From NCBI GenBank assembly GCA_015680685.1, contig MNCI01029224.1, forward strand, positions 172,154-236,153: 64,000 nt of DNA, given 5' to 3'. Source of the DNA: Gnetum montanum (Eukaryota; Streptophyta; Gnetopsida; Gnetales; Gnetaceae). This document shows positions 10,778 through 21,040 of this stretch, piece by piece (position 1 is the first letter of the stretch; each line of letters starts with the position of its first letter). Under the pieces are notes generated by a model. It was given only the letters and a program-made list of their open reading frames with translations, had not been told where the DNA came from and searched no databases. A program made the translations under genes and the position numbers.

Positions 10778-11596
10778 ATTTTCTATTGATTTAGCCTCAT
10801 TAGTAGGATTACCTTCTACTAGAGTGCTTTGTGAGATTGTGGATGATGATGGTTCAATGGCTTGCTTGCCAAAAGTTCATGAATTTGTTGTGGAGCACAA
10901 CATTCCACTAATATCAATAGCTTATCTTGCATGGTACTAAAGAAAACGTGAGAAGCTTATGAATGATCTACCATTGAAAGGCTGCCTATAATGTGGGAAC
11001 CATTCAATGCATATTGTTATAACTCAAAGTTAGAAGGCATTGAACATATTTCCATGGTCAAGGATAATGTAGGTGACGGATCAAATGTACTTGTGAGAGT
11101 TCATTCTAAGTGTCTTACTAGGGATATTTTTGGATTGGCTAGATGTGATTTTGGAAATCAACTTGCATTGGTAATGTAGAAGATTGAGGAAGCAAACCAA
11201 GTGCTTGTTTATTTTCCACATCACAAGGCTAGGGGTATTATCCTTGGACATAAACTTTGAGCCTATAATCTTCAAGATGAGGGTTGTGATATAGTTGAAG
11301 CCACTATTGAATATAGACTACTAGTTGATTTTTTTGAATATAGAATTGGAGCATAGATCCCAAGTGCAATAGGTGCCCAAACCATGAGATTAATGGCAAA
11401 TAATCCTGCAAAGTATGTTGGCCTCAAAGGCTATGGTTTGAAAATATTTAGGTGGGTCCCTATTCTTTCTTCCATAACCATGAAAAATAAGAGATGGTTG
11501 AAGATGAAGTGCACCAAAATGGGTCACATATATGGCCTAGGCATGAATGGTCCCTTTTGCTTCAATAATGTAGGGAAGAGCTTCTTGTACCCATGA
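10778..11596 (+). pseudogene. Intronless ribBA pseudogene (riboflavin biosynthesis)
   Basis: The plus strand encodes a degenerate RibBA (3,4-dihydroxy-2-butanone-4-phosphate synthase fused to GTP cyclohydrolase II). Recognisable blocks in order are VLCEIVDDDGSMACLPK (10819 on), RKREKLMNDL, then MWEPFNAYC (10991), GIEHISMVKDNVGDGSNVLV, RVHSKCLTRDIFG, ARCDFGNQLALVM, ILGHKL-AYNLQDEG, TMRLMANNPAKYVGLKGYGL (11379 on) and TKMGHIYG. Of the zinc-binding Cys residues of cyclohydrolase II, those in 'SKCLT' and 'ARCD' persist, but the third (normally in 'CDCG') reads F. Several stops and at least one frameshift disable it. About 260 codons are continuous without introns, whereas plant RIBA genes are interrupted, so this looks like a processed (reverse-transcribed) copy. 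Only the region from the end of the synthase domain to the end of cyclohydrolase is present. It abuts the broken end of an Athila-like element. Confidence 0.85.
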
Positions 11597-11999
11597 TTCA
11601 ACACCTAACTAATTCAATGTGTGTATTCACTCTGGCAATTATGAGTTTTGTTTAAAAAAACAATTGTCATTCTTCTAGAAACTTTTTCTAGAATAATATT
11701 GAGCTAAATTGATTATTTACCACAATCAATTATCTTGTTATAGTTTTTCATCAAAGAAATATTTTATTTCATATGATATTTTCATTTATTTCTTTAGGAA
11801 ATAAGAGTGCATTGTTTTCCATGCTAGTAAACTTCCTTAACCATGTGGTGTCATTTTAATTTGCCTCTGTTTTTGCTTTGTTCAAAGCTAGTTGTTTGAA
11901 GATGAATTGTGTATTCATATCATATAATTATAAGAAACCACTACCAAAATAATAGCACTACATCAAACATGACAATTTAGGATAAAGATTGATTATATC
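11597..11999. other. No gene seen
   Basis: AT-rich sequence without recognisable coding capacity lies between the ribBA and SABATH relics. It may include the former 3' untranslated part of the ribBA copy. Confidence 0.4.
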
Positions 12000-12470
12000 T
12001 TAGATTTGCATGATGTCCCATTCACAACAGTTGCTTGTTTTCTTCTTTGATGGAGTGATTTGGTTACTAGAAAATTTTATCAAATGAAAAGACCTCAAAA
12101 TAGCTCCTGTGAAAACACCAGGAATTCTCTCCAAATTGTTTTGGCACTCATCATCAAATATTAACTTAAATAATATATTGAAATCATTAGATGGAAGATC
12201 ATTAAAAAATACAAATAAATCGGGAATGAGGTCAAATTTACTAGCCATGAATCTTGTGTGGAAAGCCTCCACTAATAATTTTGCTGCATCAACAACATTC
12301 ATTCCACTAGCATTGCCTAGGTTAGCAATTTGGATTGTTTCATACCTCTTCCATAAAATATTATGATCTCCAAGTCACTTTTTTGAATAAAATGTCTAGA
12401 ATATTCTATGGTACTTGCCTGGAGGAAAGAATTTTGTTGGTAACTGAAATCCCTGTACCTTCTTTTATTG
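12000..12470 (-). pseudogene. SABATH-family carboxyl methyltransferase fragment
   Basis: On the minus strand, about 12450-12400 gives DFSYQQNSFLQASTIEYSR, the N-terminal substrate/SAM-binding segment typical of SABATH enzymes (usually 'SYAxNSxxQ'). After a frameshift, 12345-12000 reads IANLGNASGMNVVDAAKLLV (SAM-binding 'ADLGCAxGxN' block with Cys replaced by Asn), then FVFFNDLPSNDFNILFKLI, the family hallmark, then ERIPGVFTGAILRSFHL and FSSNQI, degenerate forms of 'VPGSFyxRLFPxxSLHF'. SABATH enzymes methylate small acids such as salicylic, jasmonic or benzoic acid. Only the first third of the enzyme (full length about 360 residues) is present. The longest open piece, 12000-12302, is 100 codons. 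It is a non-functional fragment; the substrate cannot be told. Confidence 0.85.
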
Positions 12471-13371
12471 AGAGAACATCAAAGAGCTTCCTATTTTGAT
12501 TCTAATTAACCATCATCAATCAAGACACAACAATAGCAAAAGCCACCAAAATGTTCAGTAGCATAGTTTCATGTCACAGAGTACACAGTTGTAACATAAA
12601 TTGCAATTTTTATTGGATGCTTATGTTGTTCACATTTAGTGAGTAGGATTTATGTTCTAATAGCTTTAATGTTTGGCTTGGTTACAGGCCTCTAGTGTTG
12701 ATAGTAGTGAACTTGGTGATCATGCTGGTGATAAAGTTAATGATGTTGACTTTCCTCCCATTGCTTAATTTTAAGTCCTGCTAGAGTTGTTACATTTCTC
12801 TGCATTGATTTCATCATTGCTATTGTGTTTTGAATGTCATAGCCTTAGGACTGTATATAATTTTTTGTTATCTTGTCACAATTATGGCTACTAGCATTGG
12901 TATTCTTGGTTATGAATTAAATTTTTTAGTTTGTTTTTGTACTCTATATTTTCATTACACAAAAGGCTACTAGTTAACATACTAAGGCTATGTAGCAACA
13001 TTTACTAGTAAAGTGCAAAAGTGTAAAACAAAGCACAACGGTTCACAATGCAAACCTAACAGAAAAGGAAGTTACAAATTTACCAATTTTAGGCCTTGGT
13101 AGGCCATTGCCTTGCTAGTTTTAGGCCTTAGTGGGCCATGGTCCATATGTTGTCTAACAAGTATGGGATGCTCTCGAAAGAGCATATAAGGATAAACCAA
13201 TAATGCAACATGATGTAATGTCACAAAAGTAAACCAATAGTCATTAATCAAAGAAGAGATAAATTCTCCATGATGTATTAGTTGCTTGATCCTTGATAAA
13301 TCAAAGGGCTTTCATTGTGCAATCCTAGTTTCACCATTTTCCTTATTCAAAATGATAATTAATGGGTACTC
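12471..13371. other. Mostly noncoding; possible terminal exon inside
   Basis: There is no clear gene. One exon-like piece is listed separately. Near 13094-13150 the phrase TTTTAGGCC...GG occurs twice, the same noncoding motif (opposite strand) as in the 28751-28945 array, placed likewise beyond the protease end of a gag-protease relic. Confidence 0.45.
12688..12768 (+). other. Possible 3'-terminal exon (27 codons)
   Basis: A TTGGTTACAG acceptor-like sequence precedes an open frame, ASSVDSSELGDHAGDKVNDV then DFPPIA and TAA, with acidic, low-hydrophobicity composition as in many C-terminal tails. No matching upstream exon or family was recognised, so this could be chance. Confidence 0.25.
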
Positions 13372-16300
13372 TCATTGATCGTTTAGCATCTTAGAGGTGG
13401 TGTTGCTAGCATTATAGTTGTCTTCATTGTTGGTTTTGCTCTTTGTACTATCCCTAGCTTGAGTTTTAGGTGTATCTTCTTGAAACTTCACCTCTAAATC
13501 TTGGTTAATGTTGACATAGTTAATTGATGGTACCAACACATTGTTTCCACATATTAAAATTTTTCCTCCTTGATATGGTAAATGGATATATTGGTGTATA
13601 AGAGATGAAACTACCCAAAGCTTCACTAACCATAGACTTCATAAAATTAAATTGAAACCAGGTGTCTCTTCAACTAATAGGAAATTAATAGATGTGGGAA
13701 ATTGCTCTTTGGCTATGAAATCAAAGAAGATGGAACTCACACCACTAGTCATGACTCATTAAATGACTTCAATGTTGAGGTTTTGGTTCCTTGGATGTTC
13801 TCCATTAAGCCTAGTTTTTCAACAATAAAAAATGATACCACATTGGTCATTGCCTCATCATCCACATGAACATGGTGAACCTTATATCTATCAACATGTA
13901 TAGTAATGAGGAGAGGAGTGGATATCACTTCTTCATTTCAAATGTCAATCTTCACCTCACTATCATGAAAGTTAACCATTGATTGATGCCCATTTTCTCT
14001 AAGTGAAGCTTGCTCAATAACAACATAGATTGATTCTTTATTGGCAGGCATGTCTTTGCCCATAGGGATAGAGGTTAGCACTTGGGTTGGTGCATCTCTA
14101 TGAGCCAGAGAAGTCATGATGAGGTAATACAAGTTTGGTGATGTGTTCTTTTATTTCAATGTTGGTTTGCCTTATTCCATTATTGTAAGGAAATTCTTTC
14201 CCTTTGCATGTGATCCTTTGGATTTAGTGGTTTTAACTTCCTCCATTCTTCCTAAATTTTTTATCTTAGGCTTTAGTGCATGTTCCTTGGATCCCTTATC
14301 CATTAGTGTAGTTGGTGTTGGTGTAGGTCTTAGTTTGGCAACTTGCTTTAAACCCTTTTGTTGTTGGTTATTTTCAATGGGCTTTGTTGTTGGTTTGGTG
14401 ATAGCTTGATTTTGTCTTCATTATGATGATGGTTTCTTGACAACCTCTGAGTTATTAGCCATAATAGATGGAATTTGGTCATGAGTTGTTGTGGTTTTAT
14501 TTATTGAAGGTGAAGGGACACAAATAAAAAAAATGGTTCTCTAGGCTTTTAAGGATTAGTAACTTGTTGATTGCATTGTGATGTTGAAGCCACTGAAGGG
14601 GGGACACATATGATAAAAGGCTTCTTTAGGTCTAGAGGAGGTGGTATCTCTATGATGAAGGGCTCTCTAGGCTTTGTGTTTTGGGGTTGTGATGATACTT
14701 TGATAACAAAAAATTCCCTAAGAGGATTAGACCATTTGTTACCTGTGAATGAGGCTATAGTATAGGAGTTATTATTGGATTTTGGAGAGTTAGGCTCATT
14801 CAATATGAACTCTCCATGGTTTATCATCTTCTAGAGCTCATCCTTTAATGCTAAGAAAAAATCAATGTCATGAATAGCCATTTGATGATAATGATAGTAC
14901 TTATCAAGTCTAAAGTACTTCAGTACCTTGGGATCATGTTTGGTAGCTATCATTCAATCTCTAGCTATGTCACAAAGATGATCATGCCTCTTATAAGTCT
15001 CCTTAGATAGTTTCTTATGTTGTATATGGTCATCTTTAAGTAACTATTTTAGAAGCTTAGATGGCTTCATAGGCAACCTAATATATTTAGACCTATTCTT
15101 CCATTCAAAGTTTGGTCTTGTTTGATTTGAAGCATAGGAAGTGGATGGTTGGGATGAGTTGGAAGATGTGTTGCATGATGGTGATCCCCACCTCTCTTCT
15201 TGTTTTGAGTCTTTTGCTACTATAGCCATAGTTGTATGTTCTTACTTGGTTTTATTGTTATCCCTCCTCACATGTTTCTTTTCATAGGGCAAATAGGTTG
15301 GGTCATTGCTCACCTCAGCTACCTCCTCAATGTTCTTAGTTTGTGAGAAGGCTTGATTTAGTAATCAAGGATCTAGGTAGTAGAGCTTTGACTTAATGAA
15401 GTAATTTACTACTCCCTTAAAGATAGCTAAGAGGTGAGTTTCAGAGATAGGATTTGGAATCTCGTTAAGTATTGAGTTCCATCTTTGAATGAACCTTTTA
15501 ACTAGTTTAAGTGGCCCCTACCTTACCTTCATTAGTTGAACCAATGTGACATCTAGCTTCAAGTTGTATCTAAAGAGGTTAATAAATTGGTTTATTAGGT
15601 CGTCAAGGGAAGAGATGGAATGTCTAGGAAATGTTGCGTACCAATCTAGAGCCTTTCCCTTGAGGGACATGGGAAAAATCTATAGTATCGTATGAGGCCA
15701 AGCTTGCAAAAAGAGGCACTCAAACTAGAAGTGACTAGATGTGCATTGGGATTTCCTTCACCATTGTATTTGGTGAAGTTTGGTATGAACATGCTAGCAG
15801 GTAAGTTAATTTGAGGCATAGTACAGCTTATAGGATCATCCTATTAAAAGTTTAGAACCTTGACTATCTAAGTTTTATTGGCTTTGAGCTTTTGTAGCTT
15901 TTCATTAAGGTCATGGATCATTTGAAAGGCTTGATCCAAGCCTTGAGGCATCCCTTTAGGCTATGGTGCTTGTATTGATGATTGATGAGGGAGTTGTGAA
16001 GCTTGAGGTTGTACAATTGATGTTGGCATAGAGGAAAGAGCTTTTGTGAGCATCGTTGTAGGAGGAGTAAAGAAGGAAAAAGATGTTTGAGTTGGAACTT
16101 ATGTTATGAAGGGGATGAAAGGAGTATGAGAGGATTGTATTGTTTGTGGTCCCAATGAGGATCTCGTTGGTGTAACAAAGGAAGATGGTGAGGCAGATAT
16201 CACCAGGGTTGGATGAACAGAGTGAGGTTATATGACAAAGAACATTAATAAGAATAAGGAGGTGGATTGAGGCATGTATTTTACTTGGTGTGTTGCAATA

Positions 16301-16768
16301 ATTGGTCTAGACTCAAATATGGTAGAATGGCTAGGAGGGAAATTAGGTTGAAGAACCTATCCCACTAATGAGATAAGAGGTGTGGAGTTAAGTAGAGTTG
16401 TTTGAGGAGCTAAACATTGGAAAGGAATTTCATTGACAATGTCTGACTCCTATTTAACCTTAAACTCATCTTCCTCTTCTTGGTAATCCTCTAAAATATT
16501 TCCCTCACTAAACTCATCAACCTTTGTGAGTTGTATGAGTATTTGTGTATAAAGTCAATGAGGGAAATTTGGTCATAAGGAGATGAAAAGTATTCTTTCC
16601 CATCCTAGTGTATGATTTCAAATTAATGCTTAGCATAAAATTCAAAGGATGGTATCAAGAGACCAGCTTGTATCTTGACATAGAGATAGTTGTAGAAATC
16701 TTCATTAATGACCACAAAATTTAGGTTTTTGCCTCTTTGCCTAAGTGCTTGTCTTCATTCTATGATTG
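13372..16768 (-). pseudogene. gag-protease relic, left copy (interrupted)
   Basis: Minus-strand coding relic of a Ty3/gypsy gag. It begins at an ATG at 18603 (MASNQ...), is interrupted by the solo LTR 16774-18554, then continues from 16768 down. Recognisable parts are a Pro/Ser-rich N-terminal region (about 16275-16000), the GMPQGLDQAFQMIHDL block (about 15960-15910), the capsid-like core around 15700-15550, SNQTRPNFEWKNRSKYIRLP (15140-15080), and a protease-flanking region at 13626-13372 (GKILICGNNVLVPSINYVN). No RT, RNase H or integrase follows. Stops and frameshifts are frequent. The plus-strand relic at 25802-28470 and the right copy at 21041-23319 are homologues. Confidence 0.7.
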
Positions 16769-16773
16769 CAAGG
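16769..16773. repeat. Target duplication CAAGG (left)
   Basis: The five bases CAAGG directly precede the solo LTR start (TGAAACACC) and are repeated exactly after its end at 18555-18559. Confidence 0.85.
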
Positions 16774-18554
16774 TGAAACACCACCAATTTCGGGCTTCAG
16801 CACTTTAATTGCAAATTTGTCCAAGTGTCAAAACTTGGCAAATTTTCTAAGTGTTGGTGCTACACTCCACAACGTAGCTAGGATAGCATGAATTAGGGCT
16901 TATTTTGCCAAATTTTCTAAGTGTCAACAGTAGTTGCATGAAAATTTTTCTAAGTGTTCTACTATGCTCTCACTCTACCTGCTACGCTCTAGAACATAGC
17001 TAGCGTAGCACACACTTCCATGGCCAGTTTGCTCAAGTGCCAAGCCAGAAGCTGTCAGGATAGTTTGGGATGAAAAAAATAGTTCAAAAAATTTTCTATC
17101 TCTTGGATTGCTATACTCTGGTACACTCTAGAGCATAGCTAGCATAGCACACTTTTCAGTGGCTAGTTTTGTCTAAGTATTAAGCTAGAAGCTATCAAGC
17201 TAGCTCAGCATGGAAGAGACATTTGGCAAATTTTCTAACTCTTGAGGGTACCTCTCTTGCTATGCCCTAGAGCGTAGCCAATGTAGCATGAAGGAAAACT
17301 ACAAATTCTATCAAATTTTTCTTCTAAGTATCCTTGCTACACTTTGCTATGCTCTAGAGTTTAGCTAGTGTAACCAGTGCTAGACATCAAATTTTGCAAA
17401 ATTTGACAAAGTGTTATGCTATGCTCCAAAGTGTATCCAGTGTAACATTGCAAAGAAGCCTCCAATAGCCTCCAAAAACCTCCAGAGCTCAGCATCAACC
17501 TTCATCTCAACTCTGACATCCCTTTGGAAAGCAAGATCAACAATTTGTATCTTTTTTGCACCCCCATTGATCCCCCAAATTATACCTATGCTTGATCCTA
17601 CTCAAAAGAGGGGAAGGCATAGTCCTAGAGCATAGCCTCCAAGTTTCTTTGTTTTTGCACTCTTTGTAGGCACATTGTGGTCATTCAAACTTTGGCACAT
17701 GCAATCTTAGTAGTGTAGTCACAGTTCAACAGTCTTTGGGGATCTGTTGTAGTACACTAGAACATAGCACTTGCTACTCCCATGTGAGTGTAGCAAGGGT
17801 TTAGCATGGCCCCATCTACCCTCATGCCACATGGCACCTAATTCGTATTTCGCACTAAACCTAGCCCAAAAGAGCATTGGGCATTTTGACATTTGGAGCA
17901 TCCTTGGCACTCTTGTACTTAAGCACTCGTGCACACTTAGCACTTTGGTGCACTCTAGGACCTCATCGGACAGCTGGTGCATACCATCTAGCATGTAGTT
18001 CACCACTGTACCCATGGAACACATCCATAGCCAACCTAGTAGGTTCAGTTTCCATGGCAGTCATTAGTTCCATAGCCTGAATGCCCTAGTGACTATGAAT
18101 ACATTACTACACTACCACTGTGCCACTGTGGCTACCTAGACACTGCATACCATCCTCACCTCTTTTCCTATAACTGCTACACTCCCCTCATTTGGGGCAG
18201 TGCATTTCCATTCTCAAGTTCCATTGCATTTTCAAGCATTTATTCTTTGGTATTTGGCATAACACTCATGTTTTTTTGCTGTTTCATATGCATTTTCATG
18301 TTTACACTACCATTTTTGGGTCAAGACACCCCACTACGCTCTAGCTTGGCTAGCCTCAGTGCCCACCAATAACATCATATAAACCTCCTTTCGTACATAT
18401 TTGTCATAACACGTCATAAGTCCCTATTCGATTAACAAGACCATTTAGGGCACCTTGTTTCCATTTCTAGCATGGCCTTCACATGAATTCAAGGTTAGGT
18501 TGTATGCCCACTAACCTCTTGGTGTTCTAGCCATCGACATTTTCGGTCATCACA
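16774..18554 (+). mobile_element. Solo LTR, ~1.78 kb
   Basis: The segment starts TGAAACACC and ends GTCATCACA, flanked by a perfect 5-bp duplication CAAGG. Removing it plus one CAAGG rejoins the gag sequence so that it matches the uninterrupted right copy around 23245-23290. It has no internal coding region, hence a solo LTR left by recombination between the LTRs of a full element. Strand is set only by the TG...CA convention and is uncertain. It contains a family of imperfect inverted repeats (see 16981-17009) recurring every 85-140 bp. Confidence 0.85.
16981..17009. repeat. Inverted repeat, one of a series
   Basis: GCTACGCT (16981-16988) and AGCGTAGC (17002-17009) are perfect reverse complements separated by 13 bp containing CTAGA and TAGCT. 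Related, more decayed versions lie near 16880, 17110-17140, 17257-17290, 17345-17375 and 17412-17445, all as 'GCTAYRCYCTAGA...TAGC...GTAGC'. Confidence 0.7.
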
Positions 18555-18559
18555 CAAGG
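18555..18559. repeat. Target duplication CAAGG (right)
   Basis: It matches 16769-16773 exactly, so the solo LTR arrived by ordinary LTR-element integration. Confidence 0.85.
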
Positions 18560-18603
18560 TCTTTTAGGTCATAGATATGAACTACATATTGGTTGGATGC
18601 CAT
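18560..18603 (-). pseudogene. gag start codons, left copy
   Basis: The minus strand opens ATGGCATCCAACCAATATGT, giving MASNQY; the right copy at 23319 opens ATGGCATCCAACCAAGATGC (MASNQD). This short piece is the 5' end of the gag relic cut off by the solo LTR. Confidence 0.65.
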
Positions 18604-20770
18604 ATTTATTAGGTTAAGGGGCAAGATGATTAATTGGTTGAAAGATATTGTCACTGGTCCAAATTTGATTTACTAAATTTTACAATTAATTAATTGAATA
18701 AAAACTCTAGCGAGTGGAATTACCTAAGGTGCAAGAGGGGTATGTCTAGAAAGTGTGGTAAAGTGCAACTACAAGGGTAGTGTAGGTTGTGATGATAGGG
18801 GGTATACCTTGCACTTGAGAAAAATGTAGCAATTTTGTGTTAAAAAGCCCAACTATGCTAGCCTTACCAGTAGTGGCTATGTTGGAGGGGCTAAGGAGGT
18901 AAGGTGCCAACAATTATCTTACACACTTTTACTATGTTGGGATTCCTCCCTCTTGGCCAAAACAATGTTCTTTTTGAAAAAAGTGGATGTGAAATTTTGT
19001 TTTTCAATGGGTATGTTGGTGTTTAGAGAAGGATCATTATTGGCTTTGCTAAAAAATTTCACAACAAGGAGGGTTTTGGATGGTTTGGGATATGAAATCC
19101 ACATTGGGAGGTATGACACCCATAGTGGAGGGTATGATACCCATGTTGGGCAACCACTGTGAAAATTTTCTACAAAACCCAAATCACCTACAACCTTCAC
19201 ACTAGATTTTGATGGCATAAGGATGGGTGGTAGTTTTGGTGCAAAAAATATTGTTAAAGTTTGATAAATTTGGCTGTAAATTTAAGGTTTTTCACTTGAG
19301 AACAATGTTGTCATAGTGGAAGATGGGATTGGATGTAGAACTTGGGTGGAGGCCCTTGTTCTAGCACTACAAAACTTTAGCGACAAGAAATTTTGATGGT
19401 GGAGAAACCAAAGATCCTAGACACTAATAAATTTAATTCCAAACCCCAAGGGTCTCTAAAAAATAGGATCTAAGGTGTCCTATATGGTTTTTCCAATCAC
19501 CAAAGAACTTACAAAGTGTTAATGGGGATAATGAAATGAAAATGCAATACAGATCTAAAAATAAATGCATAAAATAAACACAAATTTAGGTATCTTGCAC
19601 AACAATCAAAATTATAAACTTTATTATGGTAAATAAAGAGAGTTCATAGAGTATAAAAGTATGGTTGAGGAAGCAAAAGAGGTTCACTTTATTAGGGGTT
19701 TAAAATCCATTGAAACTGGTTGCTTTAGTTGCCACATTCAGCTCCACAATCTAGATGCTCCATAACTCCTGAAACTATAGAACATTGTTGTACTTCTTAC
19801 TAGATCTACAACATTGATGGTATAAGGTAGTAAGACATGTAGGCATTTTGGATGACAAGAAGAGCCATGCTTGGAGTCTCAAAGCCTTGGTTGCTTAGAG
19901 TTATTGCAAAACCACACATAATTTTAGGGGGTAAGAATGATCATAATGGTTATGGGCTCCACGCTAAAATTTGATTTTAAAAGCTTAGTTCCTAGAAGGA
20001 ATTTTCAAAACTCTTGATTACCAAAGGAGTGGAATCTCAAATATGGTTATGTTTCCAAAAATTTGCAACCTTTCTACAATGTTGAAGCTTGGTTTTTATA
20101 GGTTTCATTTGCATGAATTTTGTTGCAAATTTCTGCCTAATTACTGATAGATTGCTACTATGTATAGGTGTTGCAGGTGTTTAAATCTAGCATGGTTACC
20201 ATGTACAGTAAGTTTTAATACCCTCATGGCATCAAAACTATTCTATTTACCAAAAATAGTAAACAAACATTTCATCCACACTAGCTTCTTCCACCCATGC
20301 TGGTCTTCCAACAACAATGATGAGGTGTAGGATCAATGCTGAAGTGTTGGGCCATGCTAGAGTAATGTTGGGGAAAAGGTGCAACACTAGGAGATATAGG
20401 AGTTATATTTTCCAATGCTAGGCATAGGTGAGGTTACATCCCCCACAGGTGTTTCTGGCGTAGCAAAAGGTATGCCCCCCACAAAACCTAGCAATTGCCA
20501 ATTTTGGTAGTCCAAAAGGCATTTTGACCCCCCAAGCCCAAATATAGGCATGATATGACTTTTTTCACTTGGGGATTAAGGCTTTTACCACTTATGGGGA
20601 ATTTTCAACCCCAAAATCTAAAGTATGTGAAATTACATCTTGTGGATTACAATCTTCACATTTTACAATGAAATTTCAGCCTCAAGTCCATAGGGTAACG
20701 GTCATAACACTAGAAGGTTATAATATGCACTTTATTAGTGGTGTTTCATTGGCCCCTCTTTGTTGGAGTC
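18604..20770 (-). other. 5' leader-type noncoding segment, left copy
   Basis: A 2.2-kb noncoding block lies upstream of the gag ATG and is closely similar to 23320-25757 in the same relative position. Shared landmarks include TTTTACAATTAATTAATTGA near 18679/23395, the CAACAATTATCTTA stretch near 18909/23623, and the CACTTGAGAACAATG/CACTTGCAAATAGTG stretch near 19287/24280. The primer-site-like sequence seen at the far end of the right copy is not recognisable here. I read both as 5' untranslated leaders of minus-strand gag-only elements; they could instead be LTRs, which the sequence does not settle. Confidence 0.55.
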
Positions 20771-21040
20771 TTAAGGATTGACTTGAGAGGTACTAATAAA
20801 GAATAAAAAACACCACTGTAGATCTGTCACCAATGTTCCCTCTGTGAACTTGATTCAGTAGTGTTGAATCTTGCCAAAGAGTGCTTATGATGATGGGATA
20901 ATGCTATAATGAGGTGGTAAAATTTATAGGTTTCATTTGAACATATGATTCTCTAGGATTTAGAGAATTAGCAATATCACTAGTTTTAGGCCATGGCAGG
21001 CCCTACATTCTTGCTAGTATTAGGCCATAACCAAATGCAA
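20771..21040. other. Junction between two gag-only copies
   Basis: About 270 bp of AT-rich noncoding sequence separate the upstream end of the left copy from the broken 3' end of the right copy's gag. It includes TTTTAGGCCATGGCAGGCC (near 20981), a motif of the element's post-protease repeat. Confidence 0.45.

Larger units (their letters stand above)
5133..10780 (+). mobile_element. Truncated Athila-like Ty3/gypsy retrotransposon
   Basis: The order 5' LTR (5133-6068), primer site (6070-6087), gag, protease, RT and RNase H on the plus strand is that of a Ty3/gypsy element, and each part can be aligned by eye with the more complete element at 53172-62873. It is cut off early in the integrase region, where a ribBA pseudogene begins, and no 3' LTR was found. 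It carries many stops and frameshifts and one assembly N at 10237. It is a divergent member of the same family as the downstream element: LTR body and proteins are related but the upstream part of U3 differs. Confidence 0.85.
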
